From Pilasporangium apinafurcum (Eukaryota > Oomycota > Peronosporomycetes > Pythiales > Pythiaceae), in contig BCKE01000012.1 in assembly GCA_001600495.1 (NCBI GenBank), forward strand, positions 545,844 through 609,843: a stretch of 64,000 bases of DNA, read 5' to 3'. Under the pieces are notes generated by a model. The model had not been told where the DNA came from, did not search any database, and saw only the letters and a list, made by a program, of their open reading frames with translations. Positions 10,917 to 23,842 of the stretch are shown piece by piece. Made by a program: the position numbers and the translations under genes. Positions within the stretch are counted from its first letter, which is position 1. The number at the start of each line of letters is the position of its first letter.

Positions 10917-13176
10917 ATGGACTTGCAGCGTCTCTCATCCACAAGCCACACCTCTGGGGCACCGCGCGCATCCACACATCCCATCGAGGGGCTGCTATCT
11001 ACCCGTCATGGTCATTTTGTAGATCCACAGGGTCGAGTCCAAATCTTACGAGGAGTCAACTTGGGCGGATCGTCCAAATTGCCGCATGGGTATGGTCATA
11101 CAAACCACATGCCAGTAGATGCCACAGAATTCTTCGACCGCGCGGCCACGGTCTCGTTTGTAAATCGTCCATTCCCGCTCGAGGAAGCGGATCTGCATTT
11201 CTCACGGCTGCGTCGATGGGGGTTGACCTTCTTGCGCCTCATTGTGACATGGGAAGCAATCGAACACGCCGGTCCGGGCATCTACGACAGGGATTATCTC
11301 TCGTACATTCGTGCAGTGGTCACCAAAGCGCACGAATACCAACTGTTCGTGTATATCGATCCACACCAGGACGTGTGGTCGCGGTGGACCGGTGGGGACG
11401 GCGCGCCCATGTGGACGCTCGAGTGCGTCGGCCTCGAACCGCGTAGATTTGCGGCCACACGGGCTGCACTCTGTATGGAAACCTACGGTGGCCGACCACA
11501 GGATTTTCCCAAGATGATCTGGCCGACCAACTACTTCAAATTTGCCTGCGCGACGATGTTCACACTCTTTTGGAGTGGGAAGCAATTTGCCCCGTCCTGC
11601 CACGTGAATGGTGTGCAAGTGCAAGAGTTTCTTCAGTCCAAGTACTTGGACGCCATGACCGAGTTGGCCAAGGCACTACAAGGCCTACCGAACGTTGTGG
11701 GGTTTGGTACCATGAATGAACCGTCTTCTGGGTACATTGGACTCCAAGATCTCTCCAAACATTTCCATAAGGGCGAATTGAAATACGACTACGCACCGAC
11801 ACCATTCCAGGGTATGGTGCTGGCCGATGGCCACCCACAAATCATCGAGCGCTGGTCCAATGGCATGAACCAGCACGTGCTCGGTCGTCCAGACAGCAGA
11901 GAACTCGTGGATCCTTTGGGTGTCCGTGCCTGGAAAGACGGTCATCGGTGCATTTGGATGGACGAAGGTGTATGGCGGATCGACCCAACAACCGGCCAGC
12001 CGCAATTGCTGAAACCAGGATATTTCGCTGATGCCGAATTTGGTCGTGATTTTTATGTCTCCTTTGCCAAGGTAAGGAGTACGCTTGTCTCTTTACTATT
12101 TGCTCATGTGCTTGAGTTTGTAACTTTTTTTACTGCCCTTGTGTGTTTAGCACTTTACTGAGCGAATTCGAAGCGTATTACCTCAAATCCTGCTCTTTGT
12201 AGAATTGCCACCACTGGAATTCAGTGTGAGCCCGTTCCCTGATATTGACGACAAAGTCATCCCGCGCGCTGTGAATGCCACTCATTGGTATGACGGCGTG
12301 ACGCTCTTCATGGGCGTGTGGCGACCATACTTCTCGGTCGATCCGGCTACAAAAATACCGGCCTTTGGGTACTCGAACGTGCAGAAACTCCATCAGCGAC
12401 AGTTAAAACACATCCAGCAATTTGGCCACGTACAGATGAACAACGCACCGACCTTGATTGGTGAGACGGGCATCCCATTCAATTTAAATGGCGGACGCGC
12501 GTATATAACCGATGACTACAGTGCACAAATTGATGCGCTTGACAATACCATCACGTGCCTCGAAGCGAATCTACTTTCGTACACGCTCTGGTGTTACACA
12601 TCTGATAACTGCAACAAATTTGGCGATCTGTGGAATCGGGAAGACCTTAGTTTGGTGAGCATCGACCAGAAACAGCACAATACAAAGCGAAGTTTTGCCA
12701 CGGATGACACTGCAGTGCTTGGTGCTTCGGCCGACCAATTTGAAGGAGATGAACGAGACGATTGTGCACGCGCACTACTGGCATTTGCACGCCCACATGC
12801 TACGAAAATCGCGGGTATCCCGTCCAAGTCGATCTTCTTGCTCAATCGGGCGCTGTATGTCCTGGAATATACATCTGGTATGGGAAAACACGGCGAGTAT
12901 ATCACAGCACCGACTGAGATTTACGTCCCACAGGTGCATTACCCTAAAGGATACACTGTAACAGTCTCGGACGGTAAGTACGATGTGCATGTCCACGATG
13001 GATGGGAAATTGTGAGCTTCCAGCACGACGAGAAAGTAAAATTCCACTCGGTTACGATCACCACCAATGATCCGAACGTCGAGATCCTCTATCGTCGGCA
13101 AAAAATGCGTCAGCAGTTGCTCATTGCGGCAATTGTCGTCTTGCTGCTCGTAACACTGTATTTGGTCTTCCATTAA
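10917..13176 (+). CDS. Membrane GH5 glucosidase (steryl-glucosidase / endoglycoceramidase type)
   Basis: Two exons, 10917-12071 and 12151-13176, encode about 726 residues with a phase-0 intron. The sequence fits glycoside hydrolase family 5 enzymes related to fungal EGCrP2/Sgl1, which remove glucose from sterol glucosides and glucosylceramide. Visible marks are the N-terminal strand LRGVNLGGSSKLP, the segment LRLIVTWEAIEHAGPG, YIDPHQDVWSR, the acid/base glutamate in GFGTMNEP and the nucleophile glutamate in LIGETGIPF. A C-terminal beta-rich domain follows. The last 20 residues are one hydrophobic span (LLIAAIVVLLLVTLYLVF), so the protein is probably tail-anchored with its catalytic part in the cytosol. 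No signal peptide is seen. The substrate is inferred: oomycetes take up or modify sterols, and a ceramide substrate is equally possible. Confidence 0.9.
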
Positions 13177-13880
13177 GAACGAGCGAAGTCCATGCCATGA
13201 CATGCACTAGCATTCGTTAGCACGTGTTCGTTGCTCTACTGTGCAGCTAATTATCGATTTGGTTCCAATATATAATGCAAAATCTGCGAATGTAAATGCC
13301 TGAAACATCGAAGCAGTTGGATCAACTGCATCTTGTTGAAGTCCTGCGATTAATTTGATGCGGATACCGTAGTTTTGTCTCTCGATCAGACATCTGCGTC
13401 CTCCTGTTTCAGTTGATTTGGGGTATCCGAGATCGTTTTACTTGATTTCTTGGGATTGAAATAGCTCCATAATCAACATGCCAAAATAAGATAATTGCAA
13501 AGACCCAACGCCAGCCCAGAACGTCATATATTCGCTTGGAGCGAGTGTGCTAGCTCGAGCTGGTGAAACGGGCACAGGTATATTCTACGAAGTCACATCG
13601 AAACTTCAAAATAGTCTGCTAAACGACCACTCGAATTCATCAGACATTTTTTCAACGTACCAAACTTTATTTCAACAATCAGACCAGTCGAGATTCTCTA
13701 AGAGAAGTGAAGCTTGCGAATGCCTAATCGAAGAATACTGACATAGCACAGCGGATATTGAGACCGCGATTGCGCAGCAGGCCGGCAACTAAGCACTAAA
13801 GCTAACTACAGGCTGTTGATTCGAACAGTGCAGAGGTATATACAAATCATCACATCTAATCGCGCGTCAAGTGAGCCAAT
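13177..13880. other. Intergenic, one unexplained open frame
   Basis: About 700 bases lie between the glucosidase and the flippase. A frame at about 13500-13740 reads as a plausible protein fragment (for example LGASVLARAGETGTGIFYEV) but has no good start, no partner exon and no known motif. It may be chance or a gene remnant. The right end is the presumed promoter of the flippase. Confidence 0.4.
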
Positions 13881-16800
13881 ATGGAACACCGTGTGACCGC
13901 GTTGGAAAAGCAGTATCGGATTGTGGATCCTTTCCATATTGAGCGAGATGAGCGCACACATTTGAAGCCGACGTATATATCGAACGTGATCCGTACTTCC
14001 AAGTACACTTGGCTCAATTTTTTACCACTCTGTTTACTGCAAGAATTTCGACGGGTACCGCTTCAATCGCTCTTTCTTTTTTCGTTGGATTTCTTTGTTA
14101 CCTATAATTGTGCGTTCCCCCTTGTAGTCCGCCAATCTTTATTTCTTGGTGATCGCCATTTTACAGTCCATCCCCATGATCTCCCCTCTTACACCAATCA
14201 CTGCCATCGCGCCATTAGTCATGGTCATCACAGTAAGCCTTGTGAGAGAAGCACTAGAAGATCAGGTGAGATTTGACGGGTCGATTACGTTGCCAATCCA
14301 GCTCTTAACCTTGGTCTCAGCGCTTTTGTTTTATATTTTGTTTAGAAAAAGCGAAGTGCCGATCGAATCACCAACACAAAACCGTGGATAGTTATAAGAA
14401 ATTTTGTGGAGCAGAATACCTTGACAGAGTCCATACAGGTACATCTCAAAGCATGGCCCTCTCATTTCGTTCTCATTTGTAGTGAATTCGTTGTCATCAC
14501 TCTTTCTCTGTCTGCGCTTTAGGTTGGTGACATCATCCGGATTAACGAGCGGGAGCAGATCCCGGCCGACGGCATTATTTTATCCAGTAGTGAAGAAGAT
14601 GGTAACATTCGTATACATGAGTAGCTGGAAACTAAAGTTTCTCACTTGTGCTCCATATTAGGTACTTGCTTTATCGACACCAGCAACTTGGATGGTGAAG
14701 CGAATTTAAAATCTCGTCAGGCCTTACGGGCAACGCTGAACCTGTCTTACAACACATCCGACCGAGAGGAGATCAGATATTTCATCAAATGTGAACAGCC
14801 TGATCAAGATTTGTACCGGTTTTCTGGAAACCTGTCCATTGACTCCAGGATCTACAGTCTCGGTGAGAAGCAGCTACTTCTACGTGGGTCGACGCTCATG
14901 AACACGAAATGGGTCAACATTCTCGTCGTCTATACAGGTACGAATATCCCTAACTTGCGTGGTGCTCTCCAATCGATTGAGGCTAACTTGTCGATATCAT
15001 TGTCTTTCTTTCCAGGCCACGACACCAAAATCATGAAGAATGCTCGCGAGCCACACCATAAACTTAGTCACGTAGAGCACTTGATGAGTCAAAATGTGGT
15101 GATACTCTTTTGCTTGGAGGTTATACTTTGTGCTGTTGCCACGGCCACACATTTTCTGCGTTACCGCGATGTAGTCTCGACGCCGTACATTATCAAGGTC
15201 GATCACGGAATGGCGGATCCGATATTGCTGTTTTTATCTTTCATCGTGCTGATGAACACTTTGATTCCAATTTCGTTGGTGGTTACTATCGAGATTGTCA
15301 AAGGTATTCACGCCAAGTTCATCACATGGGACGATCTAATGCGTAATGAGCGAGGAGAAGGGGCGGTCGCCAATACAGCGTCGTTGACTGATGAGCTTGG
15401 ACAGGTCAAATACATTTTTACCGACAAAACTGGTACGCTGACGCAAAACCAAATGGAATTCTGTAAGTGCAGCATCAATGGAACCATGTACAGAAGCATG
15501 AGCAAGATCGATTCCGAGCGATCAGCATCAATAGCCTCGATGGATGCGCCTCCGCGACCAATCAAGTATGAGTGCGAGCGAACCCGGATGAGTGAAACCG
15601 AAAGTGTCTCATGCTTTCGTGAGCGACTTCGTAACCTCGACTGTCATGAAAGCCGATTAGCTCTAGCAATGGCTACATGCCATACTGTTGTGTGCGAGGA
15701 GGGCATGGGCTCTAATGGAGACATTAAATACAACTCCGATTCTCCCGATGAAAGTGCACTCGTTCGCGGAGCAACGTTGATGGGAGTCAAGTTACTTGGG
15801 CGCAACAGTCAACTGATGCACTTGTCGGTCACGGAAGAAATTGTTGAGAAATCATACCTAAAAACCGTAACGTACACGTGCTCGTACGAGATCTTGCGCG
15901 TGTTGCACTTTACAAGCGATCGAAAGCGTATGTCAATAATTCTTCGTGGTATGGATCGTCGCATCAAGCTCATCTGCAAAGGCGCAGATAGCGTAATTCT
16001 TGAGCGATGTGACCAATACCTCTCGCCTATCGATACGACAATGGGTCATGTAACGCAATTTGCCGAAGAAGGGTTGCGCATTTTACTCTTCGCGGAAAGG
16101 ATACTAGTCAGTCTTCTTTGCACTCATCTTGATTTACCCTCCAAGAGCTCTTGTTGCTTACGTTTATACTTGTTTATACAGGAAAAGAGCTATTACGAGA
16201 ATTGGGAGACACGATACTTGCAAGCCGAACTGGATCTTGAGTTGAAGGAGCAAAAAATAGAGGCCCTTGTGGAAGAGTTGGAGCGAAACCTAACACTAGT
16301 TGGAGCCAGCGGTATGTCGTCGAATTATCCGTCAGGACGTGTCGCTGTGCTTATGCAATTCTCATTGTTGTTTGTAGCTGTCGAAGATAAGCTTCAGGCC
16401 GGTGTCCCAGAAACGATATCACTATTCCAGAAAGCTGGGATCAAGGTTTGTAGCGGCATGATAATCGCATTTGCATGTTCATTTTACTTTCTCTTGACGC
16501 AACACATACAGATTTGGGTGCTGACAGGGGATAAACTTGAAACATCTGTGGAAATGGGCAAGCTCTCCCGCGTGGTGACTCCTGGAATGCGTGAAGTTGT
16601 TTTGCGCGCATCCTCGAAGGACGACATGACAGAGTGCCTTAATACTGCGCTGGGACAATCTCAAGTACACTTTCACATTAAATGCTGACAGTTGTTGATT
16701 TAAAGATTGCTCATTCACGTTCGTGACTAGGAAAACATTGCTTTGATTGTGGACGGTGCATCGCTGACTTGGGCGTTGGCGTCGAGTAATCGAGGGCGCT

Positions 16801-18156
16801 TCCTGCGATTAGCATTACAGTCTGCAACTGTGATTGTCTGTCGCGCATCGCCGATACAAAAGGCACTCGTCGTCGAGCTGGTCAAGACTGGTGTCGAATA
16901 TGTCACTCTCGCCGTGTAAGTATATCGACATTTTCATTTCCTCACCATAAAGTGAGTTTATATCATGATCGTTCCGAATTGTTAGTGGCGATGGAGCAAA
17001 TGACGTGAGTATGATCCGAGCCGCTCATGTTGGAATTGGTGTGATGGGTCAGGAAGGTATGCAGGCAGTGAAAAGTGCCGACTATTCGGTTCAGCAATTC
17101 AGTCATCTTGGACGTCTTCTTTTGCATCATGGTAGGATTGAGTTGTGTTTGTGTAGTCTTTGATCATCTGAGCTGATCTTGTATTGGTATATTCAGGACG
17201 CCTTTCGTACTTTCGGACGGCCCAGTGCATCAATTACTTTTTCTATAAGAATATCATCTTTACGATGCCTCAGTTTATATACGGAGGCCTCTCTGCCTTC
17301 ACAGCTCAGGTAAAGTGAGGTTGTTATTTCGTTGTCTTATATATTAAGACGCTCATTCTGTTTTCGTTCTCTTCCAAAAGACCTTCTTTTGCGATATTTA
17401 CATCACAGCATACAATATGGCATTTACAGCCTTACCTGTGATCGTACGGGCTGTAATGGAGACTGATTTACCGGAGAGAGTCGCTGACACGTTTCCAGAA
17501 CTCTACCGTCTGGGGGCAATGAATGAATATATCTCCAAGAAAACCCTTCTCAACGCCGGACTGTTGGCGACATTTCAGGCTCTCGTGGTTACGCTGACCC
17601 CCATCTGGTCTCTCCAGGATGCAGGGAGTATAACTGGAGGCAGTGATCTTTGGAATGCGAGCGTAGCATCATTCTTCTACATCATACCGATCGTTCATAT
17701 CCAGATCTTCTACGAGACATGGAACTGGACTACCATGGTGAGTTGGACGTACATCGCGTCACTGATTCTATTCTTCGTATGCATCGTCGTGTACGATAAT
17801 TTCACCAGCCCCGTTGAAGGGGTTTGGCGAACGATCATCTCAACACCAACTTTTGCATTGGGATTCTTTTTATCTGTTGTCGCGTGTATGACGCCGTCAT
17901 TGGCGTACAAATGGTAAGTGCATGTAAAATTATGACAATAGTCTCCTAAAAATTTAACTGATCATTGCTTTATGTTTCGTACAGCTACCTGGAGAATTTC
18001 GTTCCGACGAATCCAGTACATATACTACGTCGAGTTCGGTTTTTCAACAAAATTTTGGATGCCTCACGCGTGGAAAAGCCAAGCAACACTAATCGTTCCG
18101 ATGGGACACAGAAGTTGAACAACACTAGCGAACCCAGGAAGATTACAATAGATTAG
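13881..18156 (+). CDS. P4-type ATPase (phospholipid flippase)
   Basis: A gene of about fifteen exons encodes a flippase that moves phospholipids to the cytosolic leaflet of plasma membrane, Golgi or endosome. Well-supported exons are 13881-14054, 14128-14265, 14346-14438, 14523-14601, 14662-14937 and 15016 to about 16106; the rest run to 18156. Motifs appear in family order: an N-terminal cytosolic tail, [15 protein letters not shown] entering membrane span 1, the actuator loop [12 protein letters not shown] in span 4 typical of P4 ATPases, DKTGTLTQN with the phosphorylated aspartate, [19 protein letters not shown], then six C-terminal spans ending at 18156. The actuator motif is DGEA, where most P-type ATPases have DGET, at the site needed for dephosphorylation. 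Many family members need a CDC50 subunit; none is in this window. A frame at 14646-16688 is only the central part of this gene read through introns. Confidence 0.93.
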
Positions 18157-18574
18157 GAAAAAAATTAAGTAAATACGAATCATAAAAGATAACGGAGTCG
18201 GTGTGCCAATGTAACTGGCGTCCCATGTCTAATCTTCACTTCTATAATGTTCCTCAATATTTGATCTTGAAAAAGTATTTGCAATTGAAAATCAATTGCA
18301 CATCGGGATGTCGACAGGATGACGCTCACAAGAATCAAACTGGAGGAATCCAGTGTCGCTAGTATGTACAGGTAACTCCATAAATTCCATTCGTTCACTT
18401 ATTCTGTCGCTTAAAATAAAACGAAAGTATCCCATCACGGATATTAATATATCCAAGCCAGTTTGCCGAGGGACATCAATGATGTGTCTCTTTCGTCGCT
18501 ACATATATGCGTGCAAAAAGCATTGATGTTGATCGAGCTCAAAAGCATCAAATAGGAGGGCGTTCTCGAAATCC
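18157..18574. other. Intergenic, nothing recognised
   Basis: About 420 bases hold the 3' flank of the flippase and the 5' flank of the next membrane protein gene. Only shadow frames occur here. Confidence 0.5.
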
Positions 18575-20407
18575 ATGCTGAACAAAGTACACCCTTCGAA
18601 TGGAATGTGTAGTGATTGCATTGACGCCAATGCCCCTGCTTCCGGACCTGACGCCAGTTTAATCCCTTTGATGACAATAACAGAGGCTCCGCTCAAAGTC
18701 GACCACTCCGAGCGATTGCAACACATTGATCTTTCTCGCAAAGTTGCTGATGCAAGGCAATGGAAAATGCTTGGTCACACCATCATTGATTTGACAAGGC
18801 GTTTCGCCTTACCGCTTGTAATAATGCACTGGATTGGATGTGCTGTTTTCCTCGCACTTCCATTTGTTGGGGACCAAGAAATTGCTGCAACTTGCCTTCA
18901 CTTGGTGTTGACACTTCCAGCAGTAGTCTGTTCATTATTCGGCATGAAGACAGATATGATATGCATTCTCCACCGGGAATACGAATTTCTTTATACAGCC
19001 GTTGTTAATGCTGTCCATTGGTGTGCTATAGGAATTGCCTTTGGGGATGTCCGTGCTGCTAGTTGCTGCGTAATGTGGCTAGCTGGTCACATTTCGTTGA
19101 TGATCGACGCCAATCCTCATCTCCACGGCTTAAATCTGCATTCGCAATTGCTTTTTATGTCAATCCTATTCGCCACATTTTGGTATTCCGTGGCGAATTG
19201 CTTTCCCGGTAGCTTCAGCAAGCACATCTCGATCAATGCTCACCAAATATCCATCAACGATATTGTATTGTGGACCACCACAACCTTGCCAATCTTTCTG
19301 GCCAAGAATTTATTTATGCAGTGGTCAAGAAAAGTTCAGCACACTCTAATCCCAGGAAGAGCCGTCATCTATTGCAGCGTCTACCAAATGAGACTGGTTG
19401 TGCAGGAGAACCCATCTGAACGAATACGCCGTCGGGCTTGCGCGAACATACTGATGGAACCGAATACTGGAACACCACTGCTTCGATCATACCAAGCACT
19501 CAACCAAGTCAATCCACCATTCACATTGATCCCCATTCGCTCAGTAACCATCGCCAAGCCCATCACAATCCGTCAGTTCCTTAGTCTGTATCTACTCGGC
19601 GTATGTGGAATCATGGGCGTTGTCTACGCAAGCATTGTCGCCCAAATTCAATACCGTGGGTCTAGTACACCCAACTTTGAGTTTGTTGTCACGATTGGAG
19701 CATTCATCTCCACCGTGATGTTCTGCGGCAGCTTCGCCTGTTGTTACCAACTTGAATTGCTCATGTCACTTCTGACCAATTTCGACGTCTGGTTCTCATT
19801 CACGCAATACCTTCTCGCAGCACTGTGCTTGTGTGACATGATGTTATGGGATCGACGCTGCCTCAACGTCCTAACATGGACGATTTGGTACCACTGGATG
19901 CTTTTCATGGACGCACTCACACCACCGGTTCGCAAGTGGCTGCATTGGCGCAAATTCCCTGCATTCTGGGTTGTCTTGTTTGAGATTTACGCCTACATGG
20001 CTGTGCTGGCGCTGCTCTACTACTATGACGATATGGGGCTCCACGATCGCGTGTTGTGGAGCGTCTCGACCACCACCAACACCCAGGATAGCACTTCTAC
20101 GTCCTCGCACAGCTCCCAGGCCGCCAAATCAACGCAATTACATGTCATACGCACGGAAGCGCTGCTTGTTGGCCGTCTGATGACGCTCATCTTGTGGAAT
20201 GCGCGCTTGCTTTGGGATGTTGGTGTGCGTGCGGACGCGGAGCTGGTGTTTCTCAAGGACCGTGTGTACTACTATGACACAGTCACAACAACTTCAACTA
20301 CAAGCTGTGGATGCTCTGGCTCTCTCGTCCGCGCGGATACTGTAGTTATTCCCCTGACCACACCAAAAGAGCAAAGAACACACCGAATCCATACAATAAA
20401 CACATGA
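18575..20407 (+). CDS. Polytopic membrane protein of unknown function
   Basis: One uninterrupted exon encodes 610 residues. After about 75 polar residues come roughly nine or ten hydrophobic spans. Examples are residues 78-98 (FALPLVIMHWIGCAVFLALP), a second span just after residue 104, and later spans containing LYLLGVCGIMGVVYASIVA and VVLFEIYAYMAVLALLYYY. The C-terminal 120 residues are Thr/Ser-rich and hydrophilic. There is no signal peptide, no transporter signature and no channel motif that I know. The middle loop between the spans near residues 265-330 is basic and may face the cytosol. It lies 419 bases downstream of the flippase on the same strand; a functional link is not shown. It is probably a lineage-specific protein. 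Confidence 0.75.
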   Translation: MLNKVHPSNGMCSDCIDANAPASGPDASLIPLMTITEAPLKVDHSERLQHIDLSRKVADARQWKMLGHTIIDLTRRFALPLVIMHWIGCAVFLALPFVGDQEIAATCLHLVLTLPAVVCSLFGMKTDMICILHREYEFLYTAVVNAVHWCAIGIAFGDVRAASCCVMWLAGHISLMIDANPHLHGLNLHSQLLFMSILFATFWYSVANCFPGSFSKHISINAHQISINDIVLWTTTTLPIFLAKNLFMQWSRKVQHTLIPGRAVIYCSVYQMRLVVQENPSERIRRRACANILMEPNTGTPLLRSYQALNQVNPPFTLIPIRSVTIAKPITIRQFLSLYLLGVCGIMGVVYASIVAQIQYRGSSTPNFEFVVTIGAFISTVMFCGSFACCYQLELLMSLLTNFDVWFSFTQYLLAALCLCDMMLWDRRCLNVLTWTIWYHWMLFMDALTPPVRKWLHWRKFPAFWVVLFEIYAYMAVLALLYYYDDMGLHDRVLWSVSTTTNTQDSTSTSSHSSQAAKSTQLHVIRTEALLVGRLMTLILWNARLLWDVGVRADAELVFLKDRVYYYDTVTTTSTTSCGCSGSLVRADTVVIPLTTPKEQRTHRIHTINT

Positions 20408-20813
20408 ACTGGCGGCTGGTTAGTTGAACCAAGAGTGTTCAACTCGCACTGGTGGATATTTGGAAGAGATACCTGTTTCTTTAAAGAGACAAGGCAGCAC
20501 TTCTTTCGAACTGAGATGGATTCACATGGACAGCTGCTTCAACGCATCGTCTGGAATTTTATTAAACAGGAAGCGATTGTGATGCCGGTTTGTCACAGTT
20601 TGCACTTGCACATCATGCCATTCTTTCGTTCTGCCATCGGCGCATGAGCACATTCGTCCACGAAAGAAAAATAGAAAATGGAAGATCTGGTCTTTGGTGT
20701 GGGGATGGTTTGATACGTAGCCTAAACTTTAAAGTTAACAAAGAGTATTAATTTAAAGAACTTTTGCGATGCTGAAGCGGTGCAGGATTCATTCTTTGCT
20801 AATGTAGAGCATC
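20408..20813. other. Intergenic, nothing recognised
   Basis: About 400 bases lie between the membrane protein and the RCC1 gene. The last 120 bases are AT-rich and are the probable promoter of the RCC1 gene. The frame at 20435-20647 has no motif. Confidence 0.45.
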
Positions 20814-23769
20814 ATGGGGTTCTTGGGGAAGAAGAAGCCCAATATCCGCGTGCCGACGGGGAGAGATGCCGTCAATTTTCGTAAACTGCTTTTTCTGCCG
20901 GTGAAGGATACCGAAGACCTTCTCTCAAACCAAGAATGGGAGCGGGTATGTTTGCTGTGCATACAAAGGATTTGACAATCGAATTCACTCTTGAATTGCT
21001 TAAAGGCTTTCTTCATTCTTACACTGTTTCACAACAAAGCTAGACCTGCGATGCCTAACATTGATGAAAACGAAAATGTTGCGTGCCTCCTGTATTGCCA
21101 GAGGACTAGAGAAAAAAGGTGGCAAGCGGAAATTAGTACGTTGTGGTTGAGTCTCCTTAACACATCAGTTGAGGTCTAGAGCAATAAGCTCATATCTTAC
21201 ATTGAACATTCATCGAGATCAGGTCCAGCGTTTGGCAGCATCACTGGAGGATCAGAAAAAAGCAGGTAGAGGCTACTTGTTGTCCAGTGACGAGGCTGTT
21301 GTTTTATTTGTTTGTTAACCATTCGTCATCAACGCTACTCGTAGAATTCCATCGGCGCCAAGAAGATGAAGAAGAATACCAACGGCAACTAGACATGCTC
21401 GGCGGGGTATGGTCGTTTGGCTCTGGATTCTCTGGGCAACTTGGGCATGGTGATCTCGAATCGTGCGAAATCCCGACACTCATTAAGCGGCTTCGTGGAA
21501 AGAACATCGCCCATGTCTACGCGGTAGGCTCACAGCATGCGTAAATTCGTTTTACTCCAGACTCTCAACTTCTCAATGAACAATCTGGTCGTCAGCGAGC
21601 TTAATGATTTGATTGTATTGTTTATTTTGTACGTAGGGATTTGATTCGGATGTCGCTTTTGCTATAAGTCGAACAGGAGACGTATATGTGTGGGGGAAAC
21701 GTACCGGGCCGACTGGATTACCGCTGGACGCATCATTCAGCGAGTTGCTCAAGAAAACCTACCGTCGAGACGACGATTTTGACTCCAGCGACGATGAAGA
21801 CGAAGACACTACAAATGAGGGACCTACTATGCACAGTGACCTGAAGGTACAGAACAACAATCATGGAGTAGAAGCAACGGTTAATGGTGAGCAAAGCGCT
21901 GACGAAGACGAAGAAGGTGGTAACGAGGATTTTATGAGCCCTGTGAAACTATTTTCACTCTGCGGTGAGGATATTAACTACATTGCCGTCGGTCGTGTGC
22001 ATTGCTGCGCCAAAACCAAAGAAGGTGATGTTTACACGTGGGGACACAATGACCATTGTCAACTGGGTAATGAACCAGTGCACAATCTTCCCAAGGCACG
22101 TGCTATGAAAGCCCTTGTTCGGTATGGCTTGGACTGTCATGAGCCTTGCCTGTGGGAGCGAACAATTCCGGAAACGTGTGTTATTGGCTCCGTAGATGTT
22201 GGCACGAATCATACGTTTGCCGTTACTTCCAAAGGTGAAGTTCTTGCATTTGGCGCTACATTTACGACTGGTGATCACTCAAGTTTTGCAAGAAGCATGG
22301 CAAAGCTTCATGTAACACAGGTGACCGATTCTCTGCGTCTGTCGCTTCTGTCTGTTCTCCATGTGCAGGTTAAGTGAACTTGTTTTTGTGTTTGAACATA
22401 TGCAGATATCCTGTGGGGCTATGCATGCCGGACTGGTTACATCCAACGGACAGGCATACACATGGGGAACTGGCGACGGTGGGTAAGATTCTACATACCA
22501 ATTGGTAATTTCTATCGATACCTGTTGATGATCTGATACAAACTCTGCGGTGTTGCTGTTTTGTAAACGACTCAGGCGGCTTGGTCATGGTGATAATACC
22601 TCCTACGTCAACCCAAAAATGGTGGAAACGCTGAAGGACGACATTGTCTTTGAACTCTCATGCGCATGCTGGCATACGGTGGCAGTGGTTCTGATACCAC
22701 CACTTTTAGCGGGAGGAGTGGTATGTAAATCGAGCCTAAACCTTTTTAAAAAGAATAACCAACGATTTGTCATCATGCGCAGGTGTATACATGGGGGAGT
22801 GGACGACTTGGTCAGGTGGGAAGTCCTGCTCGCGGGTTGACATCCTGATATAGTCATCTGATACCCCCACATTCTTTTATTTGGATGCTCAGTTGGCGCA
22901 AGGCGGCAAACAAATATCCACAACCCCTGGTCTTGTTACAGATTTACTCGCCACTCATGCATTAATCAAGAAAGTTTGCGCTGGAATGTATCATAACGTG
23001 GCATTATCTGTTGATAACGAGGTCAGTGAACATCCACATTCTTGGCCAAAGACAAGCTTCAATGTCTCCCTTTACACCGTGAGAATGTCTGTTCAGGTTT
23101 TTACATGGGGTAGCAACAGTAATGGGTGTCTGGGGAGACCAGACGAGTTGAGTGGGCTGGAAGAAGAGTTTTGTGCAGTTCCAGGCAGAGTGGAAGGCAT
23201 GGACGCATTTGTAGGTCGTCCATGTGCAAGTAAGTCGATGTTATCATCGTCGCAAAATTTATTGGTATTTAATTGCAGCGCTTCTTATATTAAATACTAT
23301 GCATACAGTTGCATGTGGACGAGAGTTTACATTAATTGTCACCAAGCCATACATTGGCCCTAGTCGTGAAGAGCTGGCAAAAATGGAACAAGAACAAAGT
23401 GAACAAGTGGAAAGTATCCAACGACAAACAAAAAATGCCAAGAAGGAGAACATGGAGCAGCTCGAACGGATACGCCAGCAAAAAGTTACGCTCATGATCG
23501 AGTTTTTGAATGCTAGCTACCCGAAGTGCTCCATTTGTACGATTGGAACAGTTTGCCCTGGCTTTCAACGCGACACAATTAATCCGGCGATGTGCAAACA
23601 TTGCATGCATGAGCGACGGAAGCACAATGATCTTCACAAAGCAAATGATAAACGTGTTACGCTCGCCTATTTAACAGAAGTTGTGGCAAAGTTAGAGGTA
23701 ACCATTGACTTCAGTCGAATTCCAGGTATTGAATTGGAAGAGGAATTAGAAGAAGAGCTAGAAGCATAG
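20814..23769 (+). CDS. RCC1-repeat protein with C-terminal coiled coil and Cys-rich end
   Basis: A gene of about ten exons. The first exon begins at the ATG at 20814 (MGFLGKKKPNIRVPTGRD) and splices at about 20948. Further exons carry RCC1/beta-propeller repeats: WSFGSGFSGQLGHGDLE, VYVWGKRTG, VYTWGHNDHCQLGN, AYTWGTGDG, RLGHGDNTSY, VYTWGSGRLGQ and VFTWGSNSNGCLG. An acidic insert (DSSDDEDEDT) interrupts the propeller near 21780. After the repeats come a charged coiled coil (about 23370-23500) and a cysteine cluster, CSICTIGTVC then CKHC, that could bind zinc. RCC1 propellers bind proteins, chromatin or small GTPases. The true RCC1 exchange factor lacks this tail, so this is an RCC1-like protein of unknown target. 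The last frame, ending at 23769, is well supported; small internal exon borders are less so. Confidence 0.85.
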
Positions 23770-23842
23770 TTTAACGGCATAAAAAGATCCTATAACATGA
23801 TTCTCCCAACATTTCCAACATTTTGTACAGTCATCTCGTCTT

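Noticed and set aside
13740-13835. tRNA-like string (TAGCACAGCGG ... GATTCGAAC)
   Set aside because: The D-stem and T-stem do not pair and the spacing does not make a cloverleaf.
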